A stretch of DNA of 64,000 bases from Paramecium sonneborni (lineage: Eukaryota; Ciliophora; Oligohymenophorea; Peniculida; Parameciidae), in the NCBI GenBank assembly GCA_905182985.1, contig CAJJDN010000060.1:191481-255480 (forward strand), read 5' to 3'. The stretch's first letter is position 1. Each line of letters opens with the position of its first letter. Under the pieces are notes generated by a model. It was not told the DNA's origin and searched no databases. It worked only from the letters and a program-made list of their open reading frames with translations. This document shows, piece after piece, positions 1 to 12,537 of this stretch. Made by a program: the position numbers and the translations under genes.

Positions 1-712
1 CTAACTCTCTTTGGTTTCCTCGCGATGTTTAATCTCCATTTTCAAATGCTATCAGTTAATTGTCTCCTTAACTTTCTGATAATAACATTATTCACAAAAC
101 AAGGGGTCCTCTTAGATCTTGGAGTTAATCAATCGAAAAATAAATTATTTCTAGAGATCTTGCTCCTAAAATTAATAAACTAAATCAATAACAATCTGCA
201 AGATAAGAAAAACATTTTCTTGGATCCATCAATGGAATATCTAAAATTAATTCACCAAAATCCCAAGCCAATCAAACTATTTCAATTCATAGTTCAAGTA
301 GAATTGACCCTAAAGCCAAAAGAAAACTTAGTCAAATGAGCAAAGGAAACTTTTTGCATTTTTTATTAATTTAAAAAGTTGGACATGTACTATCAAATAT
401 TATTAATAGAAAGACGAAAAGCTATTTTATGACTATCTCAAAAAAACTTACAATTTTGAAATTCCTTAACCTATAGAAGAATAATCAATTAAAATAAAAA
501 AAAAAGATATAAAATATCTCTTCACAATTGATGATGATGATGAAACTATTAAGAAAACTAGTCAATAGATTTTTAAAATGCATAAATCACGGTATTAAAA
601 AGAAGTCCCACTTGATAAATATGTTTAGGATACTTATGAATCGTAATTAAGAAGATTTCCAAAAGTCAGGTAAAAGCTTGAAAAATCAAAGCCCTTTAAC
701 CTTGCCTTATGA
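1..712 (+). CDS. Unknown protein, 3' part (5' end outside window)
   Basis: An open frame enters from base 3 and runs, with TAA/TAG as Gln, to about 386. A 23-nt GT...AG intron (387-409) then shifts into a frame that ends at TGA 710-712. The spliced product is basic, rich in Ser, Gln and Lys in its first half, and carries an acidic DDDDE patch followed by a Lys/Arg/Gln-rich tail ending in FNLAL. No domain is recognised. Without the intron the first frame would run on to 902 into a stretch of hydrophobic low-complexity sequence, which looks like a shadow. The start codon lies upstream of the window. Confidence 0.55.
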
Positions 713-1468
713 TGATTTTAGACGTGATTATAAGATATTGGGTTATTTCATGTTTATTTTGAGAAATTTTTTTTACTGGAATAATTTTTCTTTTTTAATT
801 TTATTCTTCCAACTGATTTCTCTTTATGAATTTAATAAAATAATTGAATTTTATTTTATAATCATTTTAAATACTTTTCCAAATTTCTCATCATCATTTT
901 GATTATCTAAAATATATCCTTTTCACAGTTTCATCTAATTTTTAATGGCCAAATATCATTTAAATAAAATTTAATTTCCTTATTTCTAATGTGTTCAATT
1001 GGAAATTTTTTATTTTCAATCAATATTCTATTTTCTATCTGAATTAATTAATATTGTAAGAACAGAAATATTGAAAAATCAATTATCAAACTATTTTTTA
1101 TATTTCTTGTCTATTGAGAAATCAACTTTAAAATATCTAAAGATAGTTTGTAAACTATTTAAATAAAAGCAAATTTATGAATTTCTTAAATAATATTGAC
1201 ATAAAATTGAAGAAATATATTAAAAGATAATTTAATGAAAATTTTCTCTAAAAATTCATTACTAGCTGTGACTGAACTTTATATTGAAAATATATTTATA
1301 ACTTTTTATTTGTCAATTATATTTCAATGAAAATGGCAGTCAAAATGAAAAGCAATAAGTCCTTAATTTTCTCTATTATATAAGGGGTGAATAAATATTT
1401 ATATTTTACTTTAAACTATTTGATTCATTTAATATTACATTTCTTATAATACATTTATTTAAATTAAA
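713..1468. other. Intergenic, AT-rich
   Basis: About 750 bases of low-complexity AT-rich DNA between two plus-strand genes. Short open stretches exist on both strands, but none has a start, splice sites and protein-like composition together. An overlapping start for the next gene around 1327 was considered and is in the wrong frame. Confidence 0.5.
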
Positions 1469-4400
1469 ATGATGGAGCACTTGCTAGTAAATTTTAATCT
1501 GGGTAAGCTTAAGCGTCCTTCTTATTTTTATTCAGTGCTGCTAATTACAATTACTTTTTGTCAATTAATCAGTGCAATTTTTTCAAAGTATTATTTTCTT
1601 TAAAATGCTAGATATTACTTAATCATTACTAATCAATACCCTAATATATAATTTTCATAATCTTCTCAAATCATCAATCTAATCAAATATTTAGATGTTA
1701 ATAGTGTAATTTAAGAAAATGAGATAATTATATAAATATTTTATTGGTGGTTTTCAACATAGAGTTTAGTGACTTATATTCTTTATGGGATTTGCTACTA
1801 TTAGGTGAAATATCAAAATATGCAGAATTTAATTGATTAGTCCAGTGCTAAAGTTTTAAATTATTCATAATTTAGATGTTAACCTAACTTTTATTGATAG
1901 ATTAATGGATAACGTGTTAACCCACTTAGTTGGTTTATTTAAACATAACCTATTGTTCTACTAACAAAAATTGCTTAAATATTGCAATGAACAGTCAAAT
2001 TTAGTAGATTATAGCAAGTTGCTTTGTTTTGATTAGATTTATTTTTCAAAATATAATGATACTATTTTTCGTTAATCATCATAGCATAAAGAAAGATACA
2101 CTTTCATGTGGATCAAGATTTATTTTACTTTATTTAGAAGTCTTTAGAATTTTACTTAATATTCTTTTAGCATTTCCAAATCAAAATTAGGAACTTCATG
2201 TAAATATTTAAAGTAAAATAGGTTACATTTATAGTATATTTATTTTTATCAACATTTTTAGCATGTTTTCTATTTAAAATGAGCGATTTCAAAATGTTTA
2301 TTGCTAATCAAAATGTAAGATAAATTTTTAAAATATTCACATTTTCTTTATTTGGTATATCTATAGGATTAGCTATAAATTCACTTTCTATTCATTTTGA
2401 GATTACTAAAAGTGATAATTTCATTTTTATTAGTTTGGTGAGTGTAATTTCAATCATTTGGGTTTTTTATTAATTTTATTTCAACCAGTAAATATAGCAT
2501 CTTTGCTAATCATCTCTAACTGGTGATCATTTGACATAAAAAATTATTAATCTAAAATCTATTGCAAAAGAAATAAACATTTTTCATGAATTTGGCGAAG
2601 CTGATTCATTTTATTTGGGAATTCTTTATCAACATTTTTCTAACTCTTGTCCTAAAGATAAAAAAGAAAGATGTTTTTGTATGATGAGATTCTTATATGA
2701 TCCAAAGAAAAATAAAGATATTAAAAACTCTTAATTTTCTATGCTTAGACAAAAAAGTTTGTATTTAAAATATCTAATTAAAACATGGTTTGAAATCTAT
2801 CTCCTTCATCATCCTTAAGATGTCAATATCAGAATTAACTATGTAGTATTTCTTTATTATTAAATGAACAATCAAGTTTAATCTTAAATGTAAATCAAAT
2901 TAACAAAGAGTTATAAAATGAACATTTTATAATAGTTTGATTTAAGTAAAATAGAACTTTAATTTAAAAATGAAATTATTGATAACAATAGTTTAAGTTA
3001 TCATAATGAATCAGATTTCGAATATGTGATTAAAATGGAACAATTAATTAAGTCTATAGAAACGAACATTCTAAATTTTCTAGATTTAAGCATAAAATTT
3101 TGGAGATAAGTCAAATAAAAAATTATTTATGAAGAAGATCTATGGAATTTAAATAAATAAATAATTTTAACAATTTCTAAATCTGATGATTTGTGGAATT
3201 AAATAAGTAAACACAAGATAATTAACAGGGATAAATTAATAATTAAGAATTTTCTAATTAGAAGACCAAAATGGTAATTTCTATATAATTGGTATCATTT
3301 ATATGTTCTAAACAAAAAGATAAAATAATCTATGTTGGAATATTGTGATTCATAAAATATGTTATAATAACCAGTTGATGAAGATTCAGGATCAGATAAT
3401 TAAAATTAAATAGATTAATTTTCTTATTTAAAACCATTTAATTATACATCAGCAATTTTTCACACTACTCAATCAGGAGAAATAGTGAATGTAAGTGAAT
3501 CTTCTTATGAGATTTTTGGGTTTTAACAATACACAAATATCAATTAATTATTACCTTCAATAATAATACGAAATCATTAATTTGGTATTGATCAATTTAT
3601 TTAAACTGGTAAAAGTAAGTCATTATACAAAAGGAGAAAAGTTTTGGCTTTAAATCATGAAAAATAAGTTATACCATGTAAAAAATATTTGAAATGGCAT
3701 TTAAGTCCACTTTCTAGAATTGAATATATATGTATGATTAGGCCTATATATAGACATTAAAGCATCAGTTATATCCTAGTCAATAATGATTGGGAGATAG
3801 ACTGTGTTTCAGAATAAATTGCAGAATTCTTTTAACCTGGACTATGCTTGTTTTTATTATGTCCAAAATTATTGAAATATTCATATTATTCTTAATTTTT
3901 GACAGAAGATGATCTTTAATTATTTAAATTAAAAAGAACTAAAAATGAAGATACAAATTAAGATTCAATAATTGATGCTAAATTTACAAATAGAAAAATA
4001 ACTATAGTACCAACTAATTACAAAAATTAGTATGTGTTGTAATAATAGACTTAAGATTAATTAAGTATGGTTTTAGAGGATGATACAAAAATGGTCGAGG
4101 AAAGTCCTATTTGGATAAATGATGCTTTACATGAAGATTAACAGGAGGAGAAAGATTAATTATTTAGAAGATTTCATAAGGTTGTTGATGAAGATCATGT
4201 TAAATTAACTTTTCGAATACCAAAAAAGATCTAACGTTTAATTGAAGATTATGCTGAAGCTAAAACAGAAATATAATTAAATGGTTTAGATTAAATGACT
4301 ATTAAATCAAATAAACTTAAAAATTAACGAATTATTAAAAGAAATTAGCAGGGAAAACTTTCATTTGACAAGAAAGTACTCTTTTCTAAACTTTTTTAAT

Positions 4401-6834
4401 ATTAAGAATATTACTATGAAACCTTATATAATCATTTTAGTAAAATATCTATCAATAATTAGAAACCAGTTTTTAAAAGTATTGTATGACAAGTAGAATG
4501 TTAAAAACTGTAATAAAGATTGAAGCATCAATAAGATTTACTAAGAATACAATTATGGATAAATATTAAATAATTAAAATCACTAATCTTAATATCATTG
4601 AAAGCTAAGCCTTGGATAAAAAAGCCAAAGTAAAAATATTATTTAAATATAGGCTGTTAATATTCTTAGTAGATAAAATCAAGTAGTTCGGTAAAGACAA
4701 AGTGTCTTTTAAAACCATTAATCATAACATCTTTAATTATTCTTAGAGCAAAATTACTAATAATAAATTGAGTAAAATTACTAAAAATTGCTACATTTAA
4801 ATGGTTATTTTTTAATTGTATTTTAGTATAAAATTCAGATGTGGAATCTTATAGAAATACTACAAATAGGGCATTAATGTCTGAAGATTAAGTAATATCT
4901 GATTTTAATACTTAAAAAATAACATCTTTGAGTCTCAAGACAGAAAATAATATATTTATTAAAGAAGAAAACAATAAACCTGCTAAATAGGATGAATAAC
5001 TAAACTTCTTTAAGATATTAAATAGAATATTCATTTTCTTCTTAATCATTTTTAATCTTATTGTTCTATATTAGGGTCCTAATATTAATCATTAAGATAT
5101 GGACGAATTAGGGGTATAATATTTTAGTATTAAAGTTTTAAAGTACAAAAAAACAGTATGATTTTCTTAATATAATGATAGAATCATATGATAAATTACT
5201 CAATGCTTTTTATTTCTAAAATAACCTTCTAGGTTAAATTATAGATAAATCTGAGTTCTATAAAAACTTGTAAGAGAGCTTTAATAATCAATTATCTGAA
5301 ATAATAATGCTTTATTAGTAGCCAAGTTTTGTATAGAAAATCTACAAATCGAAAAATTATGATAGTCATTAAAATATTATCGATTTAATAAACTAATATA
5401 CTTCTAATATAGGAAGCCTTTAGTAGATAGATAATAACTATGATTTTGATTAAGAACTAGATTTCTTTCGAACAATATTTATTCCTTTTCTCTTTAACTA
5501 TTAAAGTCGAAACATATTTTAAATGATTGATAAACTTATTTAGAATTACTAGAATTAAGATTAGATATGTTTTGTTATAATTATGACATCTACTGGAATT
5601 TTTGGATTTTATTTAATCTACAATATTATTAAAATTACGAAGCTTTTAACTCAAAGTCAAGTATGATTTCTAATATCTTTAGAAAGTTGCTAAATAATTA
5701 TCTTATATTGAAAAAACATAAGTAGAAGAATCATTAAAATTTTATATCAATTTAAAATTTTAATTTTCTTGTTTCAGCAGTCAAAGTGGTCTGATATAAA
5801 ATAGTAACTAAGATAATTAATCTTTAGATTATTTTTAATCAACTAACCAAACCATTATTAGACAAATGGAGGAAGATGAAAAGAGTAACAATTTAAAGAG
5901 ACAAAAATAAAAACAGTATGAATGGTCAAAAAGATGGAAAAGAATAAAAGTATTATTAAAATAAATTTAGGTGTTGATGATTCTCAGATATTTATTATTT
6001 ATGTCAATAATTTCATTTTTAAGTTACTTTTACTTTATTCAAATTTTAGGATTCAATAATCAAATGTCAACACTTTTATTTTCAAACTTTTTTACAAAAC
6101 AAACAACATAATTGTTATCATTAACTCTTTCTAAAGAACTTTTTATTTATAATTTCTTCAATCAGACTTAAATTAATATCTAAAATTTTCAAGAAATTTA
6201 AAATCAATATGTAGTTAGTAGTGCCGATTTACAATCTCTCTTATACTAGACTAACATTGATGAAATAGACTAAATATTTAATGGAGATTTGTGTAAAACT
6301 ATAAATCAAAGTATATTTTGAGCTTTATCTAAGGAATTAGTTTCTAATATTGTGATACTTATTTGAATGGTGCATTAAATTACGGATTGTAATATTATAA
6401 TTTTTTGCTTTCTTAAATGGCAAAGTAATTGCTAAATCCACAAGAGGGACTGTATGAAAATACTACTATAGAAAAAATCTTTGAATTTGATTAGGTAATG
6501 ATTATTTTTATGTTTTAGGTTAATTAATTTTAAAGAATTGGATACAAGCAAGCTTGGGAGATTCTAGGATTTAAATATACTTAAAACATTGTTGATAGTT
6601 CCTAACTAGAAATTATTTTTCTGTATTTCATCATTATTCATATTTAGGTCTTGCTCCTTAACATTAACTTTAGTGTTATTCATATTATTATTTGAGATCA
6701 ACTTCTTTAATTAAATGCTAAGAATCATTTTGGAAGTCCGTTGCTTCTACAAAAGATACTTCTCAAATAATACTATAGATAGACATAAGATTATCAGGGC
6801 TTAATTAATTTAGTGTAAAATAATCAATAAATGA
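1469..6834 (+). CDS. TmcB-like multi-TM protein with PAS-like domain
   Basis: A very long membrane protein of the ciliate family related to 'tiny macrocysts protein B', with an internal PAS-like sensor region. The N-terminus holds several hydrophobic segments, then a soluble stretch with a conserved EFGEADSFYLG block and helical repeats, a PAS-like region at about 3440-3800, and further TM helices near 5020, 5590, 5990 and 6660. The characteristic late block CDTYLNGALNYGLQ is present. Frame changes are repaired by many tiny introns, e.g. 1853-1875, 4440-4462, a 23-nt intron before 4650 and one ending at 4827. The gene ends at TGA 6832-6834. Exact start is uncertain; ATG 1469 gives an N-terminal TM segment typical of the family. 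Likely a plasma- or endomembrane signalling protein; ligand unknown. Confidence 0.7.
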
Positions 6835-6845
6835 GTCTAAAAAAT

Positions 6846-7315
6846 TCAATTCCTATTTCTCTTATATTTAAATTATATTTAACAATATTATTTCTTTTTT
6901 AAAATAGAAGGCGTGGGATTATTAACAAAGTCAAATACTCTAGTGTCTCAACATCCAATTAATTTTATGAATAAAAGCATTAGTATCTCCATTAACACAA
7001 AAGAAGTCACTCTCTTATTTGTATTCTCACCAAATAATCTCATAAGAATAGTTTTGGTTGATAATGATTTATCAAAAAATTTCTCTATACTCCTCTTAGT
7101 TTATAAAGAATTAATCTAATTTTTTTTTAATATTCGGACCACTAACTTTTAGTCAATGCAATTAAAATTTACATTTTACTTCTTTGACATATCTATTAAA
7201 ATCAATCTCAATTGTTTGATATAAAAATTTATTGCTTTCGTGATTATTTTTATATAATTAATTTTTATATTATTTGCTAAACCAACCTCCAATTATTAGA
7301 AACCAAAAAATTCAT
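6846..7315 (-). CDS. Unknown small protein, 5' end uncertain
   Basis: On the minus strand a frame beginning with a hydrophobic FWFLIIGGWF segment, then a Lys/Asn-rich part, continues after a 34-nt intron (near 7170-7205) into a well-formed helical stretch (KKNQINSLQTKRSIEKFF) and finally, by another frame change, into a tail ending KYKRNRN and TGA 6846-6848. No family is recognised. The 3' end is only 11 bp from the convergent upstream gene. The start codon and the last splice junction could not be fixed, so the limits are approximate. Confidence 0.4.
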
Positions 7316-7473
7316 ACTTATTGAAATATCATTTCATTTAGAGACAATTCTTTCAATTACTTAATAATATGCTTATGTATTATATACTATATTAAATCTT
7401 TAAATTAGTAATAATTGTGGAAGTTGTTTAAATGTTATGCAATTATTATGTACTGTAAAATAATATATTCTTA

Positions 7474-7955
7474 TCATTGCTTTTTTGCCTATCCTTTCTT
7501 TCTATCACCTCCTTATTATTATTTTCCTTTTTAACCTTGCTATTGGGTTGGTTGTTATTCCTTTTGTTCTTTTGGTTATTATTATTGCTTTGTTTTTTGA
7601 TCTTTCTTTTCATCTTTAACTTCAACTTCTGCATCTTCCTTTAATTTCTTAATTCTAAGCATGCCTTATTTTGCAGACAATCCAGCTGGGGTACTCATGA
7701 TAGATTAATTACTTACTTTACTTCCCAAGCTCCACCTGCGATTTGTAATCCTGTTTATGTGCATCTCCAAATACCTATTGCTTATCTTTTTAAAGAGTGC
7801 TAATAATTCAACATATTTCATACAGCTCCTGTGAAGGTGTTGAAATATCTCTAATGCTAAGAAATTTCAAATTTCTTAATTATTTTTCTTAAAGAAGCAC
7901 CATATCTGGTACCATATTTACCTGTAATTCCCACCTTCTTTGTTTTTTTAGTCAT
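7474..7955 (-). CDS. eL43 (RPL37A/RPL43)-like protein with degenerate zinc finger
   Basis: Paralogue of large-subunit ribosomal protein eL43. The start [19 protein letters not shown] and the following ASLRK...EISQH block match the family closely, as do AIGIW and AGGAW. Two introns (7800-7823, 24 nt with an internal TGA; 7694-7716, 23 nt) restore the frame. The four zinc ligands (CxxC...CxxC) are reduced to one Cys: the first pair reads FNTFTG and the second RCTQT. After the normal C-terminus (RIKKLKE) comes an extra tail of about 50 residues made of Gln, Lys, Glu and Gly, ending KKGQAKKQ before TGA 7474-7476. In canonical eL43 the zinc finger stabilises the protein in the 60S subunit; whether this version enters ribosomes is unknown. 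The ORF in the tail's second frame is a shadow. Confidence 0.8.
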
Positions 7956-8187
7956 ATTTCAAATAAAAATAAAATCTTTAATTTATTTTGTTTTAAATAC
8001 ATTATTCAATGCCATTATTATAAATAATACTATTTTTGTTATTTTTTAAATGAAATCTTAGAATAAATAAGTATATAATTTAAGGTATTCAAAAATAATT
8101 AAATAAGTAGAATATTGAGTCCAAATATTTGTCTGGAATCTTCAAAGAAAAATATTTGAACATTAATAGACTCAAATTTAATTTAAA

Positions 8188-9387
8188 TTAATTGATCGAA
8201 TACACATAATCATATTCATTGATTTTTTAAACAAAAAGTTTTCATCTATTAAAATTTTGTTATTTAAACTGGATAGGTTTTTTCACTTAGGATTTTTCTT
8301 ATTTTTATAACCTAACAAAAGAATATTTGTTTGCGATCATGTAAGTTCTTGTTAATTTAAATTTTTTTAGGTATTTAAATAAAGATTCAATAATCTTGTC
8401 AAAATTATTGTCAGGAAAATAATGAGAGTAAATTATCATTTTATCTAATCCTTCAATCATACTTAACGGTTCAGGATGATTTTCATTTTCATAGGTAGAT
8501 ATTTGCTTCATAAAATTCTATTATTAACCTAATGATGTTGTTTTTTTTAAAAATTCATTTCGTTTAGTTTATAAAGCACTAATCACACTTTAATCAGACA
8601 AGAAAAGACTTTTTCTTGTTCTCTAACCGTATCGAAGCATATCTATTGGTTTAGGCAAAGGTGATTCTGTTTTAAGAGGAGATACAGGTGCAAATTTAGT
8701 TCTTTAGCTTTTTCTTCTACTTTCGCTTGGTAATGCATAAGACAATGTTAGAATTTGATCACTCTTTTTTTCATTTTTCATACTTTCTTCAGATGATTCA
8801 TTTGATTCATTTATTGATCCTATCTATTGTATATCTCCTGCAGTATTGTTATCCAAATCATTTGATGTTTTAATGTGCTTTGAACTTTAAAGTATGCTTT
8901 CTTAATAATAAACATTTAAACGAGTTCCTTTTCTTTTGAATTAGGAACGTTCTTACAATGAATCCAAATAGAAACTCTTTTTTATTACTCTTTCTAAATC
9001 AGGCTTATAATGAATATAAGGACATTTCCAAATAGGATGGGACTCTTAACAACAATAGCATTAAATAGCTGATGAATTATATTAAAATAAAATTTAATCT
9101 TTCAACTGATGAAATTACTAAAAATCATTATTATAAGAGTTGAGTATTTTAAGAAATTAATTCCTCGATATGTAATAAATTTGACTGAAATCACAGCTAA
9201 TAGCTGTGCTTAGTCTTTTTTGATTAGTCAGAAATTCTAATTCTCCAAAACATTATCCAGTATTAAATGTTTTAAGTACTTTTCCTGAGTTATCATCAAT
9301 TAAATTAACTTATCCTTTCCATACTATAAAGATATTGCAGTCATCTATTTAATTTTATTAATAAATTATTTCTCTAGGTGTATAAGA
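8188..9387. repeat. First copy of a perfect 1,200-bp direct repeat
   Basis: This segment is repeated base for base at 9389-10588, offset by 1,201, with a single N (9388) between the copies. It holds the 3' half of the adjoining K+ channel gene and a short stretch of downstream DNA. The N and the lack of any divergence suggest two overlapping contig ends placed side by side. Confidence 0.95.
8242..9387 (-). pseudogene. Duplicated 3' fragment of the K+ channel gene
   Basis: Reads the same C-terminal part as the intact channel gene next to it: the end of the cyclic-nucleotide-binding domain, the Cys/His knuckle and the long Ser-rich tail, ending in KQQNFNR and TGA 8242-8244. It has no start, membrane part or pore because it begins at the N at 9388. 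It is most simply an assembly artefact, not a second gene. Confidence 0.85.
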
Positions 9388-9388
9388 N
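9388..9388. other. Single-N assembly junction
   Basis: The only ambiguous base seen in the window. It sits exactly between the two identical 1,200-bp copies. Confidence 0.9.
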
Positions 9389-10588
9389 TTAATTGATCGA
9401 ATACACATAATCATATTCATTGATTTTTTAAACAAAAAGTTTTCATCTATTAAAATTTTGTTATTTAAACTGGATAGGTTTTTTCACTTAGGATTTTTCT
9501 TATTTTTATAACCTAACAAAAGAATATTTGTTTGCGATCATGTAAGTTCTTGTTAATTTAAATTTTTTTAGGTATTTAAATAAAGATTCAATAATCTTGT
9601 CAAAATTATTGTCAGGAAAATAATGAGAGTAAATTATCATTTTATCTAATCCTTCAATCATACTTAACGGTTCAGGATGATTTTCATTTTCATAGGTAGA
9701 TATTTGCTTCATAAAATTCTATTATTAACCTAATGATGTTGTTTTTTTTAAAAATTCATTTCGTTTAGTTTATAAAGCACTAATCACACTTTAATCAGAC
9801 AAGAAAAGACTTTTTCTTGTTCTCTAACCGTATCGAAGCATATCTATTGGTTTAGGCAAAGGTGATTCTGTTTTAAGAGGAGATACAGGTGCAAATTTAG
9901 TTCTTTAGCTTTTTCTTCTACTTTCGCTTGGTAATGCATAAGACAATGTTAGAATTTGATCACTCTTTTTTTCATTTTTCATACTTTCTTCAGATGATTC
10001 ATTTGATTCATTTATTGATCCTATCTATTGTATATCTCCTGCAGTATTGTTATCCAAATCATTTGATGTTTTAATGTGCTTTGAACTTTAAAGTATGCTT
10101 TCTTAATAATAAACATTTAAACGAGTTCCTTTTCTTTTGAATTAGGAACGTTCTTACAATGAATCCAAATAGAAACTCTTTTTTATTACTCTTTCTAAAT
10201 CAGGCTTATAATGAATATAAGGACATTTCCAAATAGGATGGGACTCTTAACAACAATAGCATTAAATAGCTGATGAATTATATTAAAATAAAATTTAATC
10301 TTTCAACTGATGAAATTACTAAAAATCATTATTATAAGAGTTGAGTATTTTAAGAAATTAATTCCTCGATATGTAATAAATTTGACTGAAATCACAGCTA
10401 ATAGCTGTGCTTAGTCTTTTTTGATTAGTCAGAAATTCTAATTCTCCAAAACATTATCCAGTATTAAATGTTTTAAGTACTTTTCCTGAGTTATCATCAA
10501 TTAAATTAACTTATCCTTTCCATACTATAAAGATATTGCAGTCATCTATTTAATTTTATTAATAAATTATTTCTCTAGGTGTATAAGA
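9389..10588. repeat. Second copy of the 1,200-bp direct repeat
   Basis: Identical to 8188-9387. In this copy the sequence continues without a break into the 5' part of the channel gene, so this is the copy in its natural setting on the right-hand side. Confidence 0.95.
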
Positions 10589-12165
10589 TTAAAGATTTAA
10601 CTCATAAGCAATTTAGGGGAGGATTTCTTCTGAAAAATTCTTGTTAAAAAAAGGAATGCATTACATAACTCTAAATTATACATCTTAAATTAATTCTGAT
10701 TTTAAAGTAGTTGGCAATTTATCTATAATACTACTAATTTCATTTTTATATAGTTTCTCTTGTTTATGATAATGATATTTCAAATAATTTCTAATTCTGC
10801 CTTGAAGTTATTCAGCAACTTAATTATTATTCATATATTAATTAATTAGTAACAAAGTTCTCTTATATAGTTATTTTTAGGCATCCATATTATTAAACAT
10901 GGATCCTATTTGATTCATTGAGAAAGCAAAGATTCCACTTGAAAAAATCATGAGAACGATAGCACATAGTACTTCATAAACATTTTTACCTGAAATATCT
11001 CCATATCCAACAGTTACCATAGTAGTTATTGCCCAATAAAATGAATAAATATACATTTGAAAAACACCTGAATAATCAAATTTTGGATCTTAAGTCCAAG
11101 ATATTTCATTCACTTCTATACTTTTAACACCCACATAATACCATATACATGCCATAAAATGTGCACAATAAAATGTAATTATAATCAGCTATATAAGCTT
11201 TACTATTTCTGTTAAAATTGGAGATTCAACAAAAGTCTCTTCATATTTTGTAAGGTATTTCTTTAATTTGATAAAATTTAATGCAAATTATACTAATACA
11301 ATCGCTTCCTAAAATCCACCTGCTCTTATACCAATATTGCTAATCACAAATATTAAAGTTATGAAATATATTATATCCTCATGCAATTCGTTATAAACAT
11401 AATGTTTCAAAATACTAATTCTATTTTTTATCAACTTTCCTTAATCATAAATACCCCTATTAAATTTAATTACTAAATCTGCTGCAAATATATATGTTAA
11501 AGCACTCTCAAAGGCATCAACATTTTTACTTTATGTTGGATTAAAAGCTATTTTGAATGGCAACCACCATAACAATATTGTCAATTAAAGAGCTCTAAAA
11601 AATTCCCATAACAACATCACTTTACTTGCAGGGTTAAATATAGGAAGTTTTCTTATGATCTATTTTTTACTACCATCTTCTGAAATCTAAGTCTATGTCT
11701 GTTTTATCTTTTTCCAACATTTTTTTTTTTGCTCCCTCAAATTTTCTCGTATTTGTTCACTCAGATTAAATGGAAATATGTATGCTTTCTTTTTTAATTT
11801 TTCAATAAATTATTTCACTAAATTGTTAATTGCCAACATCTTAGCCATTCCTTAATTTCTTTGATGCTTTTGTCGATCATTTTTATCTGGTAAATTATTT
11901 TAACATTGAAGACTCTTCAATGAATACAAATTTTTATTTTTACTCTTTGATATACTCATTTCTTTAAAACGAAAATTCTAAACCGAATTTGGTTGTGGCA
12001 TAGAATCTGATTCTGAATTCTGTTTGAAAGGTATGTCTTACAAATCTAGATGAATTAAATGCGGTCTGAAGGAATCTGAGATTCTTGAAGAACCTAATTT
12101 GACGCAAAAATTACACCTGCTAATTTTAAGTCATTATACAAGGTTTGTTCTAAATCATCAGTCAT
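9443..12165 (-). CDS. K+ channel, CNG/HCN/EAG superfamily, with cNBD
   Basis: Six-TM voltage/cyclic-nucleotide-type potassium channel. The start MTDDLEQTLYNDLKLAG is joined by a 23-nt intron to a Ser/Asn-rich cytoplasmic N-terminus. Then come S1-S6 (about 11640-10900), a pore helix and K+ filter YWAITTMVTVGYGD (about 10995-11040), a C-linker with YLKYHY, and a cyclic-nucleotide-binding domain with CFGELEFL. After this is a short Cys/His motif (CYCC...H....CP) and a long Ser/Lys-rich tail ending KQQNFNR. The GYGD filter predicts K+ selectivity; the membrane is probably plasma or ciliary. A second, diverged channel gene lies directly upstream in the same direction, so the two are tandem paralogues. 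Confidence 0.85.
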
Positions 12166-12537
12166 ACCCAAATAAGAAATCTTATAATTTATATTTAAAT
12201 TAAATATAATTTAGCTTAAATTAAAACACTTTATCATACGCTGTTAAGTACCTTTATCAAACAACCCAAATTAAATTAAAAAAAAATTTAGAAAATGGAA
12301 TATTAGATAGTTCCTCAAATTTTATACAAAAAAAAAATTTAATATTTTTAAATTAAAAACTTAATTTTGAATTAATTAAGCTTGGAAGTGTGAGCAAATT
12401 TTTGACAATTAATAAATTTAGAATAAAAGTCATATCTTGATTGTTTTCTAAAGCTTTGAATCATAAATCAGAATTTTATAGAACATGTAAAAGAATTGTG
12501 AAAATATTTTACAAATGAGAATAAGGATTAAATTAAA
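12166..12537. other. Intergenic between the tandem channel genes
   Basis: About 370 bases of AT-rich DNA with A- and T-runs. It should contain the promoter of the left channel gene and the 3' end of the right one. No specific element recognised. Confidence 0.5.

Noticed and set aside
1327..1700. Alternative start MKMAVKMKSNK for the TmcB-like gene
   Set aside because: It is out of frame with the membrane segment that matches the family, and no short intron joins them.
7446..7634. Minus-strand ORF rich in Lys and Asn
   Set aside because: It is a second frame of the Gln/Lys tail of the eL43-like gene.
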